Source of the DNA: Roseburia hominis
GTDB taxonomy: Bacteria > Bacillota > Clostridia > Lachnospirales > Lachnospiraceae
DNA: 64,000 bases
Direction of reading: 5' to 3'
NCBI RefSeq assembly: GCF_021531695.1
Contig: NZ_JADYUI010000003.1
Span: 1 to 64,000 of the forward strand
Shown here: positions 52,472 to 61,933 of the stretch, one piece after another
Numbering within the stretch: the first letter of the stretch is position 1
Layout of the letters: the number at the start of each line of letters is the position of its first letter
Program-made: the position numbers and the translations under genes
Notes under the pieces: model-generated
Database searches by the model: none
What the model was told of the DNA's origin: nothing
The model's input: only the letters and a program-made list of their open reading frames with translations

Positions 52472-52855
52472 TTATGCAATCATTTCATCAAAAAATTGAT
52501 TTAAAAATTCCTGATACAAATTTCGATAAGTCTCATCAAAAATTGATGTAATTGCAGAGTGTTTTCCGCCATTTTCTTCGAAAATCATAAATGCAGTTTC
52601 ATAAACATCCGGATTCTTTTCGTAAAATGCTTCCGTCAATGTATCCTGAAAAGTGAACATTGCTGCCTTTGATAAATTGTTAAGGAAATCATCTTTGGAA
52701 ACAGAACCATTGATTTCATAATCTTCATGAAAGATTTTTCCTTCCTGTTCCTTATAAAATGTTTCAAATTCCTCTTTCACATCTTCGTAGACAAGCGGTT
52801 TATAGTTATTTTTAAAAAATGTCTCAAATTCCTCTTTTGATGCGAACTCTGTCAT
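52472..52855 (-). CDS. Unknown acidic protein
   Basis: This 127-residue acidic, helical protein (FASKEEFETFFKNNYKPL, EDYEINGSVSKDDFLNNL, EFLNQFFDEMIA) has no signal peptide or membrane segment. It is 8 bp downstream of the kinase-like gene in the same direction, so probably co-transcribed. No family is recognised. Confidence 0.6.
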   Translation of the reverse strand: MTEFASKEEFETFFKNNYKPLVYEDVKEEFETFYKEQEGKIFHEDYEINGSVSKDDFLNNLSKAAMFTFQDTLTEAFYEKNPDVYETAFMIFEENGGKHSAITSIFDETYRNLYQEFLNQFFDEMIA

Positions 52856-52863
52856 AATTCCTC

Positions 52864-53496
52864 CTATTGTCTTATGGCATCATAAATGTCGCGATATTTT
52901 AAAATCATATCGACACAACCATCAATTCCAAGCTTACTGATATCTAAGGTTAAATCATAGCTCTTAGAATCACCCCATTTTTTGCTGGTGTAATAATTAT
53001 AATAGCTGGCACGCTGTTTATCCTTCTTGGTAAGGGTATCTTTTGCCTGTTTTTCATTGAACTGAAATCTTTTTTTCATATTTTCGATACGATAATCCCA
53101 GTCAGCATGAATAAACACATTGATACAATTGGGATTTTCTGCCAACGCATAATCTGCACATCTTCCGACAATAACACAAGGTCCTTCAGCCGCAATTTTC
53201 TTAATTGCCTCAAACTGTGCCAAAAAGACTTTGTGATTTAATGGCATGTCAAGAAATGGTGCCGATGCGTAACCGTTCATTGAATATGTATCCATAACCA
53301 AAGAATATAAAAAGCTATTGGTTGGCTTTTCATCATGATTCTCAAAAATCTCTTCACAAAGTCCACTCTGCTTTGCTGCTTCTGCCAACAATTCCTTATC
53401 ATAACATTTGATATTCAGTTTTTTTGCTAATGCGATTCCTACATTTTTACCATCGCTGCCAAATTCACGACCAATCGTATAAATATAATCGTCCAT
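52864..53496 (-). CDS. Cytidylate kinase-like protein
   Basis: This 210-residue protein has a P-loop near its start (TIGREFGSDGKNVGIALAKKL) and GPCVIVGRCADYAL, which fit the cytidylate-kinase-like family (AAA_26). ATG at 53494-53496 is used. The real substrate is unknown; the genuine cmk is not in the window. It is followed by the acidic protein gene. Confidence 0.8.
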   Translation of the reverse strand: MDDYIYTIGREFGSDGKNVGIALAKKLNIKCYDKELLAEAAKQSGLCEEIFENHDEKPTNSFLYSLVMDTYSMNGYASAPFLDMPLNHKVFLAQFEAIKKIAAEGPCVIVGRCADYALAENPNCINVFIHADWDYRIENMKKRFQFNEKQAKDTLTKKDKQRASYYNYYTSKKWGDSKSYDLTLDISKLGIDGCVDMILKYRDIYDAIRQ

Positions 53497-53621
53497 GTAA
53501 CCACCCCTTCTAGCTGTCTCGTGTAATTTAAGGAGCAAAAAATATATTACTCCTTATTTATATTATAATCTATTTCCCTAAAAAAGTACACGAAAAAGTT
53601 AAAATCTCCGGTGGTATCTCA

Positions 53622-54533
53622 TTATTTGAGGCGAACTAAAAGTTTTTCAAAATATTCCGGTAACGGAGCACTGACTTCCATGTATTTGCCGGTTGTCGGA
53701 TGAATAAAACCAATCGTCATTGCATGCAACGTCTGCCCCTGCAGACCAAATGCATTTTTTTCTCCACCATAGACGGTATCACCAAGCAACGGATGATTGA
53801 TGCTTGCCATATGGACACGAATCTGATGTGTACGACCGGTCTCTAATTCAAATTCCATATAGGTATGCTTTTTTAACCGTTCTAACACTTTATAATGTGT
53901 AATTGCAGGCTTTCCGTTCTTCTCATTGATTGCCATTTTTTTACGGTCAGTCGGATGTCTGCCAATTGCTCCTTCAATCGTACCAAAATCCTCTTTTACG
54001 ATGCCATTTACAATCCCTCTGTAACGTCTTGTCACCGAATGTTCCTTAATCTGTTCTGCAATATTCATATGACTTTTATCATTTTTACAAACGATCAAAG
54101 AGCCGGTTGTATCTTTATCGATGCGATGTACGATGCCCGGACGTATTTCCCCATTGATTCCGGACAGACAATTCTTACAGTGATACATCACCGCATTGAC
54201 AAGGGTTCCCGAAAAATGTCCAACAGATGGATGAACGACCATTCCTTTTGGTTTATTTACAATCAATAAATCATCATCTTCATATAAAATATCAAGAGGA
54301 ATATTTTCAGGCAGAATCTCGGTAGATACAGCAGGCGGAATCTCGACCGATACCACGTCATCCGCATGCAATTTAAAATTACTCTTCTCTTCTCTTTCAT
54401 TTACGGTAACATGATGCTCTTTAATCAATTTTTGAAAAAAAGTACGGGATTGCTCAGGATAAATAGCTGCCAAAAATTTATCGAGACGTTCCTCATCATG
54501 ACTTACATCTACTTCAAAGGTCCAATGTTCCAT
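53622..54533 (-). CDS. Pseudouridine synthase RluD family
   Basis: This 303-residue enzyme has an S4 domain (ERLDKFLAAIYPEQSRTFF) and the RluA-type catalytic core VHRIDKDTTGSLIVCKND with the Asp nucleophile in RIDKDTTG. Homologues modify helix 69 of 23S rRNA. ATG at 54531-54533 has GAGG upstream. It is next to lspA, a classical pair. Confidence 0.9.
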   Translation of the reverse strand: MEHWTFEVDVSHDEERLDKFLAAIYPEQSRTFFQKLIKEHHVTVNEREEKSNFKLHADDVVSVEIPPAVSTEILPENIPLDILYEDDDLLIVNKPKGMVVHPSVGHFSGTLVNAVMYHCKNCLSGINGEIRPGIVHRIDKDTTGSLIVCKNDKSHMNIAEQIKEHSVTRRYRGIVNGIVKEDFGTIEGAIGRHPTDRKKMAINEKNGKPAITHYKVLERLKKHTYMEFELETGRTHQIRVHMASINHPLLGDTVYGGEKNAFGLQGQTLHAMTIGFIHPTTGKYMEVSAPLPEYFEKLLVRLK

Positions 54534-54543
54534 ACAAAACCTC

Positions 54544-55056
54544 TTATTGCTTTTTCTTAAAAATAACATTCAAATCTTCTTCCTTGTAATAGAAAAAGAT
54601 AAGAAGAATCAGTAAAATCGTTCCAACCACAATATAAATATCCGCAACATTAAAAATCGGAAAATTAATCAGTGAAAAATAAAAGAAATCTACAACATAT
54701 CCCTGGCGGACACGATCAATAAAGTTTCCAAGTGCTCCGGCACAAAATAAAATTGCAATCGCACGAAACCAGAAATATTTTTTTGTTTTCGGAATACGCA
54801 GATATAAAAATACAATCACAAATAAAAATGCAATTGTTAAAGGAATGAAAAACCACTTTTTCCCCTCTAATATACTGAATGCAGCTCCCCGGTTCTCCAG
54901 ATATTGAAACTCAAATACATTTTGAATTAAAACCGCAGGATTTTGATTCTTTAAATGAATCACCGCCAGATATTTGGTAACCTGATCCAAAATCAGTAAA
55001 ATTGCCGCAAAAAGAATTGCCCTGACATAGTATTTTATGTTTGATGTTTCTTTCAT
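54544..55056 (-). CDS. lspA: Lipoprotein signal peptidase (signal peptidase II)
   Basis: This 170-residue membrane protein has four helices and the catalytic aspartates in GNFIDRVRQGYVVDF and FNVADIYI. FEFQYLENRGAAF is the conserved segment. It cuts lipoprotein signal peptides. It follows ylmH by 12 bp and precedes rluD. Confidence 0.95.
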   Translation of the reverse strand: MKETSNIKYYVRAILFAAILLILDQVTKYLAVIHLKNQNPAVLIQNVFEFQYLENRGAAFSILEGKKWFFIPLTIAFLFVIVFLYLRIPKTKKYFWFRAIAILFCAGALGNFIDRVRQGYVVDFFYFSLINFPIFNVADIYIVVGTILLILLIFFYYKEEDLNVIFKKKQ

Positions 55057-55068
55057 GGAAACCTCCTG

Positions 55069-55818
55069 TTATTTATATTGTCGATAATTTATTTTTATTC
55101 GTCCTTTTTTTGTCTCACCGGAAACGGTATCAAAAATGTATTTTCCATAAGAACGGACAGAAATGACATCCTTTTCTTTACATACATAAGTATTGTGCAA
55201 TACTTCTCTCCCGCCGATAAAAACCTTACCGTTTGCAATCATACTGCTCGCCATGGAACGCGATACTTTACAGATACAGGCAACGACAGCATCCAGCCGG
55301 TTCGAGGTAATAATTCCACTTAAACAGGCAAAATCGGGCTCAATCGAAAAGTTTTCCAATTGCGTTTCCGATACTTTCACCACAGTATGTTTGATCCGGT
55401 CTAATTCCTGTAAAATATAATCTTTGACAGAATCAGCACAAAATAAATACGCTACAGAATCCTTTAATAAAATATCACCTGTCTTATCGCGCTCAATTCC
55501 AAGGTTCATGACCGCCCCTAAAATATCTCTGTGACTTAATTTGTCAGCAAATTTGGGATAAGCCGGTTCAATTTTAATACAGGAATACGGGAAACTCCAC
55601 TCATAGTAAAGAGCGTCAGGCAAAAAAGCTACCATCTGACGCTCTGCATTTTCATATCCACCATTCATTTCATACCTGCAAAACAAAGTTTGTTCTACCT
55701 GGTGGAAAATATTTTGTTCATTGCTGTTTAGAAAATCGGAAAAAGTAACAATTCCCTTTCGGTCTGCCTGCTTCGATAAATCCAAAAATCGTTTTTTTAA
55801 TAATTGTTCGTCTTCCAT
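55069..55818 (-). CDS. YlmH-type S4 RNA-binding protein
   Basis: This 249-residue protein has the N-terminal YlmH domain (KKRFLDLSKQADRKGIVTFSDFL) and a C-terminal S4 domain (SNRLDAVVACICKVSRS, then SMIANGKVFIGG). YlmH proteins bind the 50S subunit and act with stalled ribosomes. It lies between sepF and lspA, in the ylm cluster near division genes. Confidence 0.9.
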   Translation of the reverse strand: MEDEQLLKKRFLDLSKQADRKGIVTFSDFLNSNEQNIFHQVEQTLFCRYEMNGGYENAERQMVAFLPDALYYEWSFPYSCIKIEPAYPKFADKLSHRDILGAVMNLGIERDKTGDILLKDSVAYLFCADSVKDYILQELDRIKHTVVKVSETQLENFSIEPDFACLSGIITSNRLDAVVACICKVSRSMASSMIANGKVFIGGREVLHNTYVCKEKDVISVRSYGKYIFDTVSGETKKGRIKINYRQYK

Positions 55819-55826
55819 ACTAAATC

Positions 55827-56342
55827 TTAATAATCGGTCTGAATACCGGAAATATCAAAAGAATCCATGATATTCTGGAAATCTCCGGAAATGTCAACAG
55901 TTGCAGGGGTAATGATAAAAATGTAATTGGAAATCTTCTGTAAATTGCCACTGATTGCAAAACAGGAACCCGAAGTAAAGTCGATAATACGCTGTGCTAT
56001 TTCTACGTCCAGTCCTTCCACATTCAAAACAACGGTACGGTTCATAAGTAACGTCTCTGTAATCTCTCTCGCATCTTCCACTGATGTAGGTTTGATGACA
56101 CATACTTCCATGCCGGCTGCAGACATCTGCTTTTTAGACGGACGCATCGGGGTAATCTTCTGCGAAGTTTTTGCCGGTTTCTCGCGATAATCCATATCAT
56201 CCGAATAGTTATCTTCAGATTTCCGGGACATTTTTTTCTTAGGCATGTCCTCCTCATCCTCATAATAATCATCATCGTAAAAATCATCTTCATCATCCGG
56301 ATTTAAACGCATTACATTTAAAAATTTATCAAACAATCCCAT
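55827..56342 (-). CDS. sepF: Cell division protein SepF
   Basis: This 171-residue protein is SepF: an N-terminal amphipathic membrane-binding helix (MGLFDKFLNVMRLN), a flexible acidic linker (DDEDDFYDDDYYEDEED), and the C-terminal FtsZ-binding domain (EDAREITETLLMNRTVVLNVEGL, AQRIIDFTSGSCFAI). It is in the order ylmE-ylmF(sepF)-ylmH, with ylmG missing. Confidence 0.93.
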   Translation of the reverse strand: MGLFDKFLNVMRLNPDDEDDFYDDDYYEDEEDMPKKKMSRKSEDNYSDDMDYREKPAKTSQKITPMRPSKKQMSAAGMEVCVIKPTSVEDAREITETLLMNRTVVLNVEGLDVEIAQRIIDFTSGSCFAISGNLQKISNYIFIITPATVDISGDFQNIMDSFDISGIQTDY

Positions 56343-56362
56343 TCCTGATATCTCCTATCATT

Positions 56363-57058
56363 TCAAATATTATTATAATTTCTTGCACCAAAAATTCCGG
56401 TTCCTACCCGAACCATGGTAGCCCCTTCTTCTATTGCAACAGTATAATCACCTGTCATGCCCATAGATAAAATTTTCATATGTACATTATCAATGTTTTT
56501 GGCATCAATGTCAACAGATAATTGTTTTAATTGTCGGAAATACATCCGGTTATCCTCTGCATTTTCTACGAAAGGAGCAATCGTCATAAGACCTTCAATC
56601 CGGACATTTTCAAGGAGCGAAATCTCTTCTGCGAGCTGCATAGCCTCATTTAATTTCACACCGAATTTACTGTCTTCTTCCGCAACATTAACCTCGATTA
56701 AAATTGGAACAACGACACCATGCTTTTTTGCCTGAACATTGATTTCTTCTGCCAGGCGGTAAGAATCAACGGAATGGATCAAAGCAACCTTGTCCACAAT
56801 ATATTTTACCTTATTGCGCTGCAAATGCCCAATCATATGCCACTTGATATCTTTTGGCATCTCATCATATTTTTCTACCAGTTCCTGTACCTTATTTTCT
56901 CCAAAAGTCCGGATTCCTTCTTCATAGATTTCTTCTAACATCGGAACCGGCTTCGTTTTGCTGACAGCGATTAGTGTTACTTCTTCCCGCTTTCTGCCAG
57001 CTCTTTCACAAGCTTTTTCAATATTTTCTTCTACCTGTTTTAAGTTATCTTTTAACAT
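56363..57058 (-). CDS. PLP homeostasis protein YggS/YlmE
   Basis: This 231-residue PLP-binding protein of the YggS/PLPHP family has TLIAVSKTKPV with the PLP Lys, FGENKVQEL, WHMIGHLQRNKVKYI, LIEVNVAEEDSKFGV and LSMGMTGDYTVAIEEGATMVRVGTGIFG. It keeps pyridoxal-phosphate levels steady and is ahead of sepF in the ylm cluster. Confidence 0.93.
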   Translation of the reverse strand: MLKDNLKQVEENIEKACERAGRKREEVTLIAVSKTKPVPMLEEIYEEGIRTFGENKVQELVEKYDEMPKDIKWHMIGHLQRNKVKYIVDKVALIHSVDSYRLAEEINVQAKKHGVVVPILIEVNVAEEDSKFGVKLNEAMQLAEEISLLENVRIEGLMTIAPFVENAEDNRMYFRQLKQLSVDIDAKNIDNVHMKILSMGMTGDYTVAIEEGATMVRVGTGIFGARNYNNI

Positions 57059-57074
57059 TTTTACACCTGCTTTT

Positions 57075-58454
57075 CTAATGGATTAAATCATTTTCATTTA
57101 TTTTTGTGCCATCTAAGGCAATATGGTCATAGAGAGAGAGACCATAATTGGTTCCTGTCTCCACAATGGTATATTCTTTATTCTGATAAAGAATATTAAT
57201 CTGTTTAAATACCGCATACCCTTTATTGATATTGTAAACGCCCTGTAAGGAGGCTGTCTCTCCAACCGTAAATGTTTCACTGGAATCCGGTCGCTGTAAT
57301 ATGGTTCCGGCAGTGATTTCATCTTCATCAATGTAATACCGGTCATCGGTCTCATAATAAAGCGAAGTATTTACAAACTGAACGGTATTATCCATCTGAT
57401 TTTTCACCATAACCCCATAATTGGAAGAATCCGCAGCTTTCGTAAAATATTCTTTTGGTACCGTGTAAAAACTCTTCTCAATAATAGAAGTGTTTGGAAT
57501 TTTAAGTCCGCTTTTGGTATCTAAAAGTAACTCTATTTCAATAAAACGTTCCTTTGCGTAACGAATCATGGAATTATTTAATTTGAGAATCAGAAAATAC
57601 TGATTACCTACCTGGCGCTCTTCAAAATTTGCCCAAAGAGTTCTGCCATCTTCTACAAATTTGATTTTCACGGCTGATTCATCAATCAGACGCTCATAAG
57701 TTTCTAATGATACCGGGACTGCAATATGCCATGTCTCATCCGTCAGTAATTTATAAATCGGTTCTCCGGCGTTTACGGTATCATTCATTTTTAAATTATT
57801 TTTATGATAATCCAGTTCATTCATCATAGATGGGTCAAAATTGTCCACGGTCACACCCTCATACCCATCCGTATAATAGGCAACAATACCAGGCATTGTA
57901 GCATAGCCCAGATGAAATGTATTATTTGCCTGGGCATAAGCGGTATAATCTCCAATCGTTCCTAACGCGTTTAAGTTACAGACTTCCATAATCCCGGCAT
58001 CAATATTTTCTTTAAACGAATAAACATTATAAAAAGAAACCGGATCATACGACTTTGTATACTCGTCTACAATTTCTCCAATCTCCGAAAGATTTTCTTT
58101 TGGCAGATCGGTATATTCCGAGGAAGCAGCTGCAATCTGTTTTGCCACACTTCCGGTCTCGTCAATGGAATAAATAAGAGAATTATAACTGGCTTTTTTA
58201 TTATCTTTTAAATAATAGTTAACATATCCGGAAACATCTGCATTCACAACTACCTCACTTCGAATCGCAAGACCATGATAGGTATGATTCTCTGCAATTG
58301 TTCCCTGCTCTACCTGATATACAGAGATATGTGTCTGTGTAAAATAACTAAAAACATTAAATATAATGTAAATAAAAATAATCACAAAGACGACAACACC
58401 AATATTGATATGAAAGGGCTTTCTATAATTTACAATTTTTTTATTTTTTGCCAA
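57075..58454 (-). CDS. HlyD-like membrane-anchored protein
   Basis: This 459-residue protein has one N-terminal membrane helix (about residues 17-40) followed by a large extracytoplasmic domain. YHGLAIRSEVVVNADVSGYVNYYLKDN is like the lipoyl/biotinyl segment of HlyD membrane-fusion proteins, and a second barrel-like half (VNAGEPIYKLLTDETWHIAVPVS) closes it. No transporter gene is beside it. It is directly ahead of yggS-sepF, so a division-linked role rather than export is plausible but unproved. Confidence 0.75.
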   Translation of the reverse strand: MAKNKKIVNYRKPFHINIGVVVFVIIFIYIIFNVFSYFTQTHISVYQVEQGTIAENHTYHGLAIRSEVVVNADVSGYVNYYLKDNKKASYNSLIYSIDETGSVAKQIAAASSEYTDLPKENLSEIGEIVDEYTKSYDPVSFYNVYSFKENIDAGIMEVCNLNALGTIGDYTAYAQANNTFHLGYATMPGIVAYYTDGYEGVTVDNFDPSMMNELDYHKNNLKMNDTVNAGEPIYKLLTDETWHIAVPVSLETYERLIDESAVKIKFVEDGRTLWANFEERQVGNQYFLILKLNNSMIRYAKERFIEIELLLDTKSGLKIPNTSIIEKSFYTVPKEYFTKAADSSNYGVMVKNQMDNTVQFVNTSLYYETDDRYYIDEDEITAGTILQRPDSSETFTVGETASLQGVYNINKGYAVFKQINILYQNKEYTIVETGTNYGLSLYDHIALDGTKINENDLIH

Positions 58455-58579
58455 AACTACAACCGCCTTTATCTAAAGAACTCTTGTCCATTTTAGCATT
58501 TTCCTTTTAGAAATACAATGCTTTTCCAAAGTATAATGAAAAGAAAATGTGGCATACTATTCCAAAAGGAGGACATATT

Positions 58580-58792
58580 ATGAGTTCAAAAGGATTAGAT
58601 TATACGTTGCTTACTTTTGTGTTACTCGGTGCCATCAACTGGGGCCTGGTAGGATTTTTCCGTCTTGATCTGGTAGCTCTGCTATTTGGAAACATGTCAT
58701 GGATTTCCCGTATTATCTACGGAATCATAGGCATCAGCGGCATTTACCTTTTAAGTGCATATGGAAGAATCCGTGCAGTAAATGAAAATTAA
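58580..58792 (+). CDS. DUF378 small membrane protein
   Basis: This 70-residue protein has two membrane helices and the DUF378 signature: LLTFVLLGAINWGLVGFF, then SRIIYGIIGISGIYLL. ATG at 58580 has AGGAGG upstream. Function is unknown. It is transcribed alone. Confidence 0.88.
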   Translation: MSSKGLDYTLLTFVLLGAINWGLVGFFRLDLVALLFGNMSWISRIIYGIIGISGIYLLSAYGRIRAVNEN

Positions 58793-58852
58793 TCTCAGAT
58801 ATGGAAAATAATTTGTTTTACAGAAGATTTTACGAAATTTCCCCTAAAACAG

Positions 58853-58890
58853 AAAAGGTGTCTTAAGACTTTACTTAAGGCACCTCTTTT
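58853..58890. terminator. Bidirectional terminator
   Basis: AAAAGGTG-TCTTAAG and CTTAAG-GCACCTCTTTT form a stem with A/T ends, between DUF378 and the converging P-loop gene. Confidence 0.83.
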
Positions 58891-58900
58891 GTTCTGTCGT

Positions 58901-59320
58901 TTATAAAGAAAGAATTAATTTTGCTTTTACACATTCCGGAAGATTTGCTTCATTTTTTGCGATACTTAACACTATTTTTACAGAGAATTTCTCACTGATA
59001 ATATCAAGCTTTTCAATTGCATGCGTCATCTCCTCATCTTTGATATTAGAAATGGTAAGGAAACTATCCAGATACATTTCTTCCATATCATGATCCTGTG
59101 AAATGATTCCACACAAAAATCCCATAAATTCATCGCAATTATTAATCGGATATTCTGCGACATCAATTAAACGAATCTGCTTATTCAGTTCATACATATG
59201 TTTTGGACTCTTGTCAAGATATACGATACTTCCTGTTGCTTTTTGTATCGAAGCATTCACTTTGTCCAATAAATGTTTTGTTTTTCCTTTTCCCTTTTCA
59301 CCTGCGATAATTTCAATCAT
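58901..59320 (-). CDS. Small P-loop protein of unknown function
   Basis: This 139-residue protein begins MIEIIAGEKGKGKTKHLLDK, which carries a Walker-A-like GEKGKGKT. A Walker-B-type stretch is not obvious; the remaining sequence (SIVYLDKSPKHMYELNKQI, IEKLDIISEKFSVKIVLSI) is alpha/beta. No family is recognised. It lies alone in a minus-strand block before the cell-wall genes. Confidence 0.65.
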   Translation of the reverse strand: MIEIIAGEKGKGKTKHLLDKVNASIQKATGSIVYLDKSPKHMYELNKQIRLIDVAEYPINNCDEFMGFLCGIISQDHDMEEMYLDSFLTISNIKDEEMTHAIEKLDIISEKFSVKIVLSIAKNEANLPECVKAKLILSL

Positions 59321-59417
59321 GGCAATCTCCTCCTCATGTACGAATCTGCATACACTCTTATATCAAAAATTAGTAGTATTTTCCAAACATTATAGTATAT
59401 GTTACTCACAAATACAA

Positions 59418-60413
59418 CTAGGAATTCCCATATTGTTGTAAAATTTCGTTCATTAACAGATAAAGATTGCTCTTACAATCTGCTTTTAAAACAATAGAAA
59501 TCAGATTTTGACCACTACTGTTTTTACTAAGAAGAACCAGACAATACCCTGCTTCTCCGGTTGTTCCGGTTTTTCCACCAATGACGGTAATTCCATCCGG
59601 TGCAGTTTCTGTCCCGGCAATATATTTATTCGTGGAAGTCCATTCCTGGCTGACCGGTGCCCCGGATGCATCCGTATAATTTGCCGTATAGGCATTGGTA
59701 TTGATAATATCCAAAAAAGTCTGATTTTGCATTGCCGCATTCGTAATCAGGTATAAGTCATACACACTTGTATAATGATTGTCATCCGGAAGACCATTTG
59801 GGTTTACAAAGTGAGAAGTGGTAGCTCCCAGTGATGCAGCGGTATTATTCATAAGTCCGGCAAAAGTATCCGTATCTCCGGAAATATGTTCCGCAATCGC
59901 AATTGCAGCATCATTGCCACTCTCCATCATAAGACCATATAATAAATCTCTCAGTGTAATCTTATCACCGGCTTTTACTCCACAAACGGAAGAATCACTT
60001 GCCATGTCGGCTGCCTTTTCACTGACAGTCACAATATCATCAAGATTTCCATACTGCAAAGCAATATAGCAGGTCAGAATCTTTGTGGTACTTGCCGGAT
60101 AGAGCTTTCCATAAATATTTTTTGCATAAAGAATCTGATTTGTCGCCGTATTAAATAAACCGGCACCTTCACACACCTGGGCATCCGTCGTTTCCAGTCC
60201 GACATCCGTAAGACCACCCACACAAAGAGAAGATGCAAAATATTCCGGTAATGCATCTTTTTCCTCTCCCTGAAGTGAGAAATCTGTTGCACTGGTACTG
60301 TAGACCGGATAAGGATTGGAAAAAGGCTCTGCTTCTTTTCCACATCCTGTTGTAGAAAATAGTAAGGATACAAAAAGTAATCCGCTAACCAGATATTTAC
60401 TTATACATTTCAC
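59418..60413 (-). CDS. D-alanyl-D-alanine carboxypeptidase (S11), lipoprotein
   Basis: This 331-residue enzyme trims peptidoglycan stem peptides. The active-site motifs are PASTTKILTC (SxxK), ESGN (SxN) and GGKTGTTGEAG (KTG). The N-terminal LLFVSLLFSTTGC is a lipobox, so it is lipid-anchored. It overlaps mgsA by 17 bases at its start and ends the shape/division run. Confidence 0.92.
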   Translation of the reverse strand: MKCISKYLVSGLLFVSLLFSTTGCGKEAEPFSNPYPVYSTSATDFSLQGEEKDALPEYFASSLCVGGLTDVGLETTDAQVCEGAGLFNTATNQILYAKNIYGKLYPASTTKILTCYIALQYGNLDDIVTVSEKAADMASDSSVCGVKAGDKITLRDLLYGLMMESGNDAAIAIAEHISGDTDTFAGLMNNTAASLGATTSHFVNPNGLPDDNHYTSVYDLYLITNAAMQNQTFLDIINTNAYTANYTDASGAPVSQEWTSTNKYIAGTETAPDGITVIGGKTGTTGEAGYCLVLLSKNSSGQNLISIVLKADCKSNLYLLMNEILQQYGNS

Positions 60414-60792
60414 GCCACTCTAAATCTCCTCTGTCTAAAGACTTGACTAATAATTCTGCAGTAGCCAGATTGGTTGCAAGCGGAATATTATGGGTATCAC
60501 ATAAACGAACCACGCTATTTACATCAGGTTCATGTGATTTTGGCGTAAGCGGATCACGCAGGAAAATAACAAGATCAATCTCATTATGCTCAATCTGTGC
60601 ACCAAGCTGCTGTGCGCCACCCAAATGACCGGCAAGATACTTGTGGATATTAAGATTGGTCACTTCTTCAATCAATCGTCCTGTGGTACCTGTCGCAAAA
60701 AGTTCATTTTTACATAAAATGCCTCTATAGGCAATACAGAAATTCTGCATTAATTTTTTCTTTGAATCATGTGCAATCAAGCCAATATTCAT
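60397..60792 (-). CDS. mgsA: Methylglyoxal synthase
   Basis: This 131-residue enzyme makes methylglyoxal from dihydroxyacetone phosphate. NIGLIAHDSKK, ATGTTGRLIEE, GGAQQLGAQIEHNEIDLVIFLRDP and HEPDV are the family motifs with the catalytic Asp. ATG at 60790-60792 has GGAGG 9 nt upstream. Its coupling to rodA and dacA in one run is frequent in Clostridia. Confidence 0.95.
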   Translation of the reverse strand: MNIGLIAHDSKKKLMQNFCIAYRGILCKNELFATGTTGRLIEEVTNLNIHKYLAGHLGGAQQLGAQIEHNEIDLVIFLRDPLTPKSHEPDVNSVVRLCDTHNIPLATNLATAELLVKSLDRGDLEWREMYK

Positions 60793-60808
60793 GATATGAT
60801 TCCTCCAT

Positions 60809-61912
60809 TCAATATTTTTTCGGTTGGAGTCCGACATTTAATACAAGTCCGATACCAATATAAAGAGTGATTAACGAAGTCAGACCATAACTTACAAATG
60901 GTAACGGAAGACCGGTATTCGGCATGAGTCCGGTAACAACACAGATATTTACAAATCCCTGAAAACCAATTAGAGATGCAACTCCGCATGCAATCAGACG
61001 ACCGGATAAATCTTTTGCTTTTCTTGCGATTAAAATACATTCGAAAACGATTAAAAATAAAAGAATAATAATCGCAGCTGCACCGACAAATCCAAGCTCC
61101 TCGCCTGCCACTGCAAAAATAAAATCCGTCTGTGGTTCCGAAATAAAATTACCATTCTTTACAGAAGCAATATTGTCATTATTCAAACCTTTTCCCCAAA
61201 GCTTGCCGGAACCGATTGCCATAATGGAATTCTGCTGCTGGTAAGCATCGTCTGCATATTTCTTAGGATTCAGCCATGCCATAATACGCCGATACTGGTA
61301 ATCATCTAAAATCTTCTGGTTCGGCTGTAAAATAAGACTTAAGAAAATAATCACAGCCGGAACGGAAACTGCCAACACACCTAATACTATTTTATAACTT
61401 AATCCGGCAATAAACAAGAGGGAGACAAAAATTAATGCTGTAACAATTGTTGTGGACAAATCCGGTTGTTTTAAAATCAAAAGCAACGGAATCGCAATCA
61501 GAACAATGGCAGAGATTAATATGCCTATCGTGTTTAAATTTTCCTGATTTTTCATAAAAAAGTAAGCAAAAAACAGGATAATAATAATCTTTGATAATTC
61601 AGATGGCTGAAAACGGATGCCGGCAATCGTCACCCATCTCGTTGCACCATTGGCATCATCGCCCATTACTTTTACCAGAACCAACAGTGCAATATTGAGA
61701 AAATAAAACAGCCAGCTGAAACGCAGGATAAAAGAATAATCCATGAGAGAAACAATTGTCATAATTGTCAAACCAAGAAGCATGCCCAGTATCTGCGTTT
61801 TCTGTACCGAAGACTTTGCACTTCCTATCACCATAATTCCAAGAATGGTCAGTGCAAGTACATAAATTACTAACCGAAAATGATAATCTTTTAAATGATA
61901 TTGTTTCAGCAT
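60809..61912 (-). CDS. rodA: Rod-shape SEDS protein RodA
   Basis: This 367-residue protein has about ten membrane helices and the SEDS motifs (WVTIAGIRFQPSELSKIIII, NDNIASVKNGNFISEPQTDFIFAVAGEELG, MPNTGLPLPFVSYGLTSL). It polymerises glycan strands with a partner class B PBP; the partial PBP lies upstream in the same direction, so RodA is preferred over FtsW. FtsW/SpoVE cannot be fully excluded. Confidence 0.9.
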   Translation of the reverse strand: MLKQYHLKDYHFRLVIYVLALTILGIMVIGSAKSSVQKTQILGMLLGLTIMTIVSLMDYSFILRFSWLFYFLNIALLVLVKVMGDDANGATRWVTIAGIRFQPSELSKIIIILFFAYFFMKNQENLNTIGILISAIVLIAIPLLLILKQPDLSTTIVTALIFVSLLFIAGLSYKIVLGVLAVSVPAVIIFLSLILQPNQKILDDYQYRRIMAWLNPKKYADDAYQQQNSIMAIGSGKLWGKGLNNDNIASVKNGNFISEPQTDFIFAVAGEELGFVGAAAIIILLFLIVFECILIARKAKDLSGRLIACGVASLIGFQGFVNICVVTGLMPNTGLPLPFVSYGLTSLITLYIGIGLVLNVGLQPKKY

Positions 61913-61933
61913 TTTTATTTCCTAATCTTAAAA

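Noticed and set aside
60809-61912. FtsW or SpoVE instead of RodA
   Set aside because: The gene is in one run with a class B PBP and the min genes rather than with mur genes, so RodA was preferred; the distinction remains a context call.
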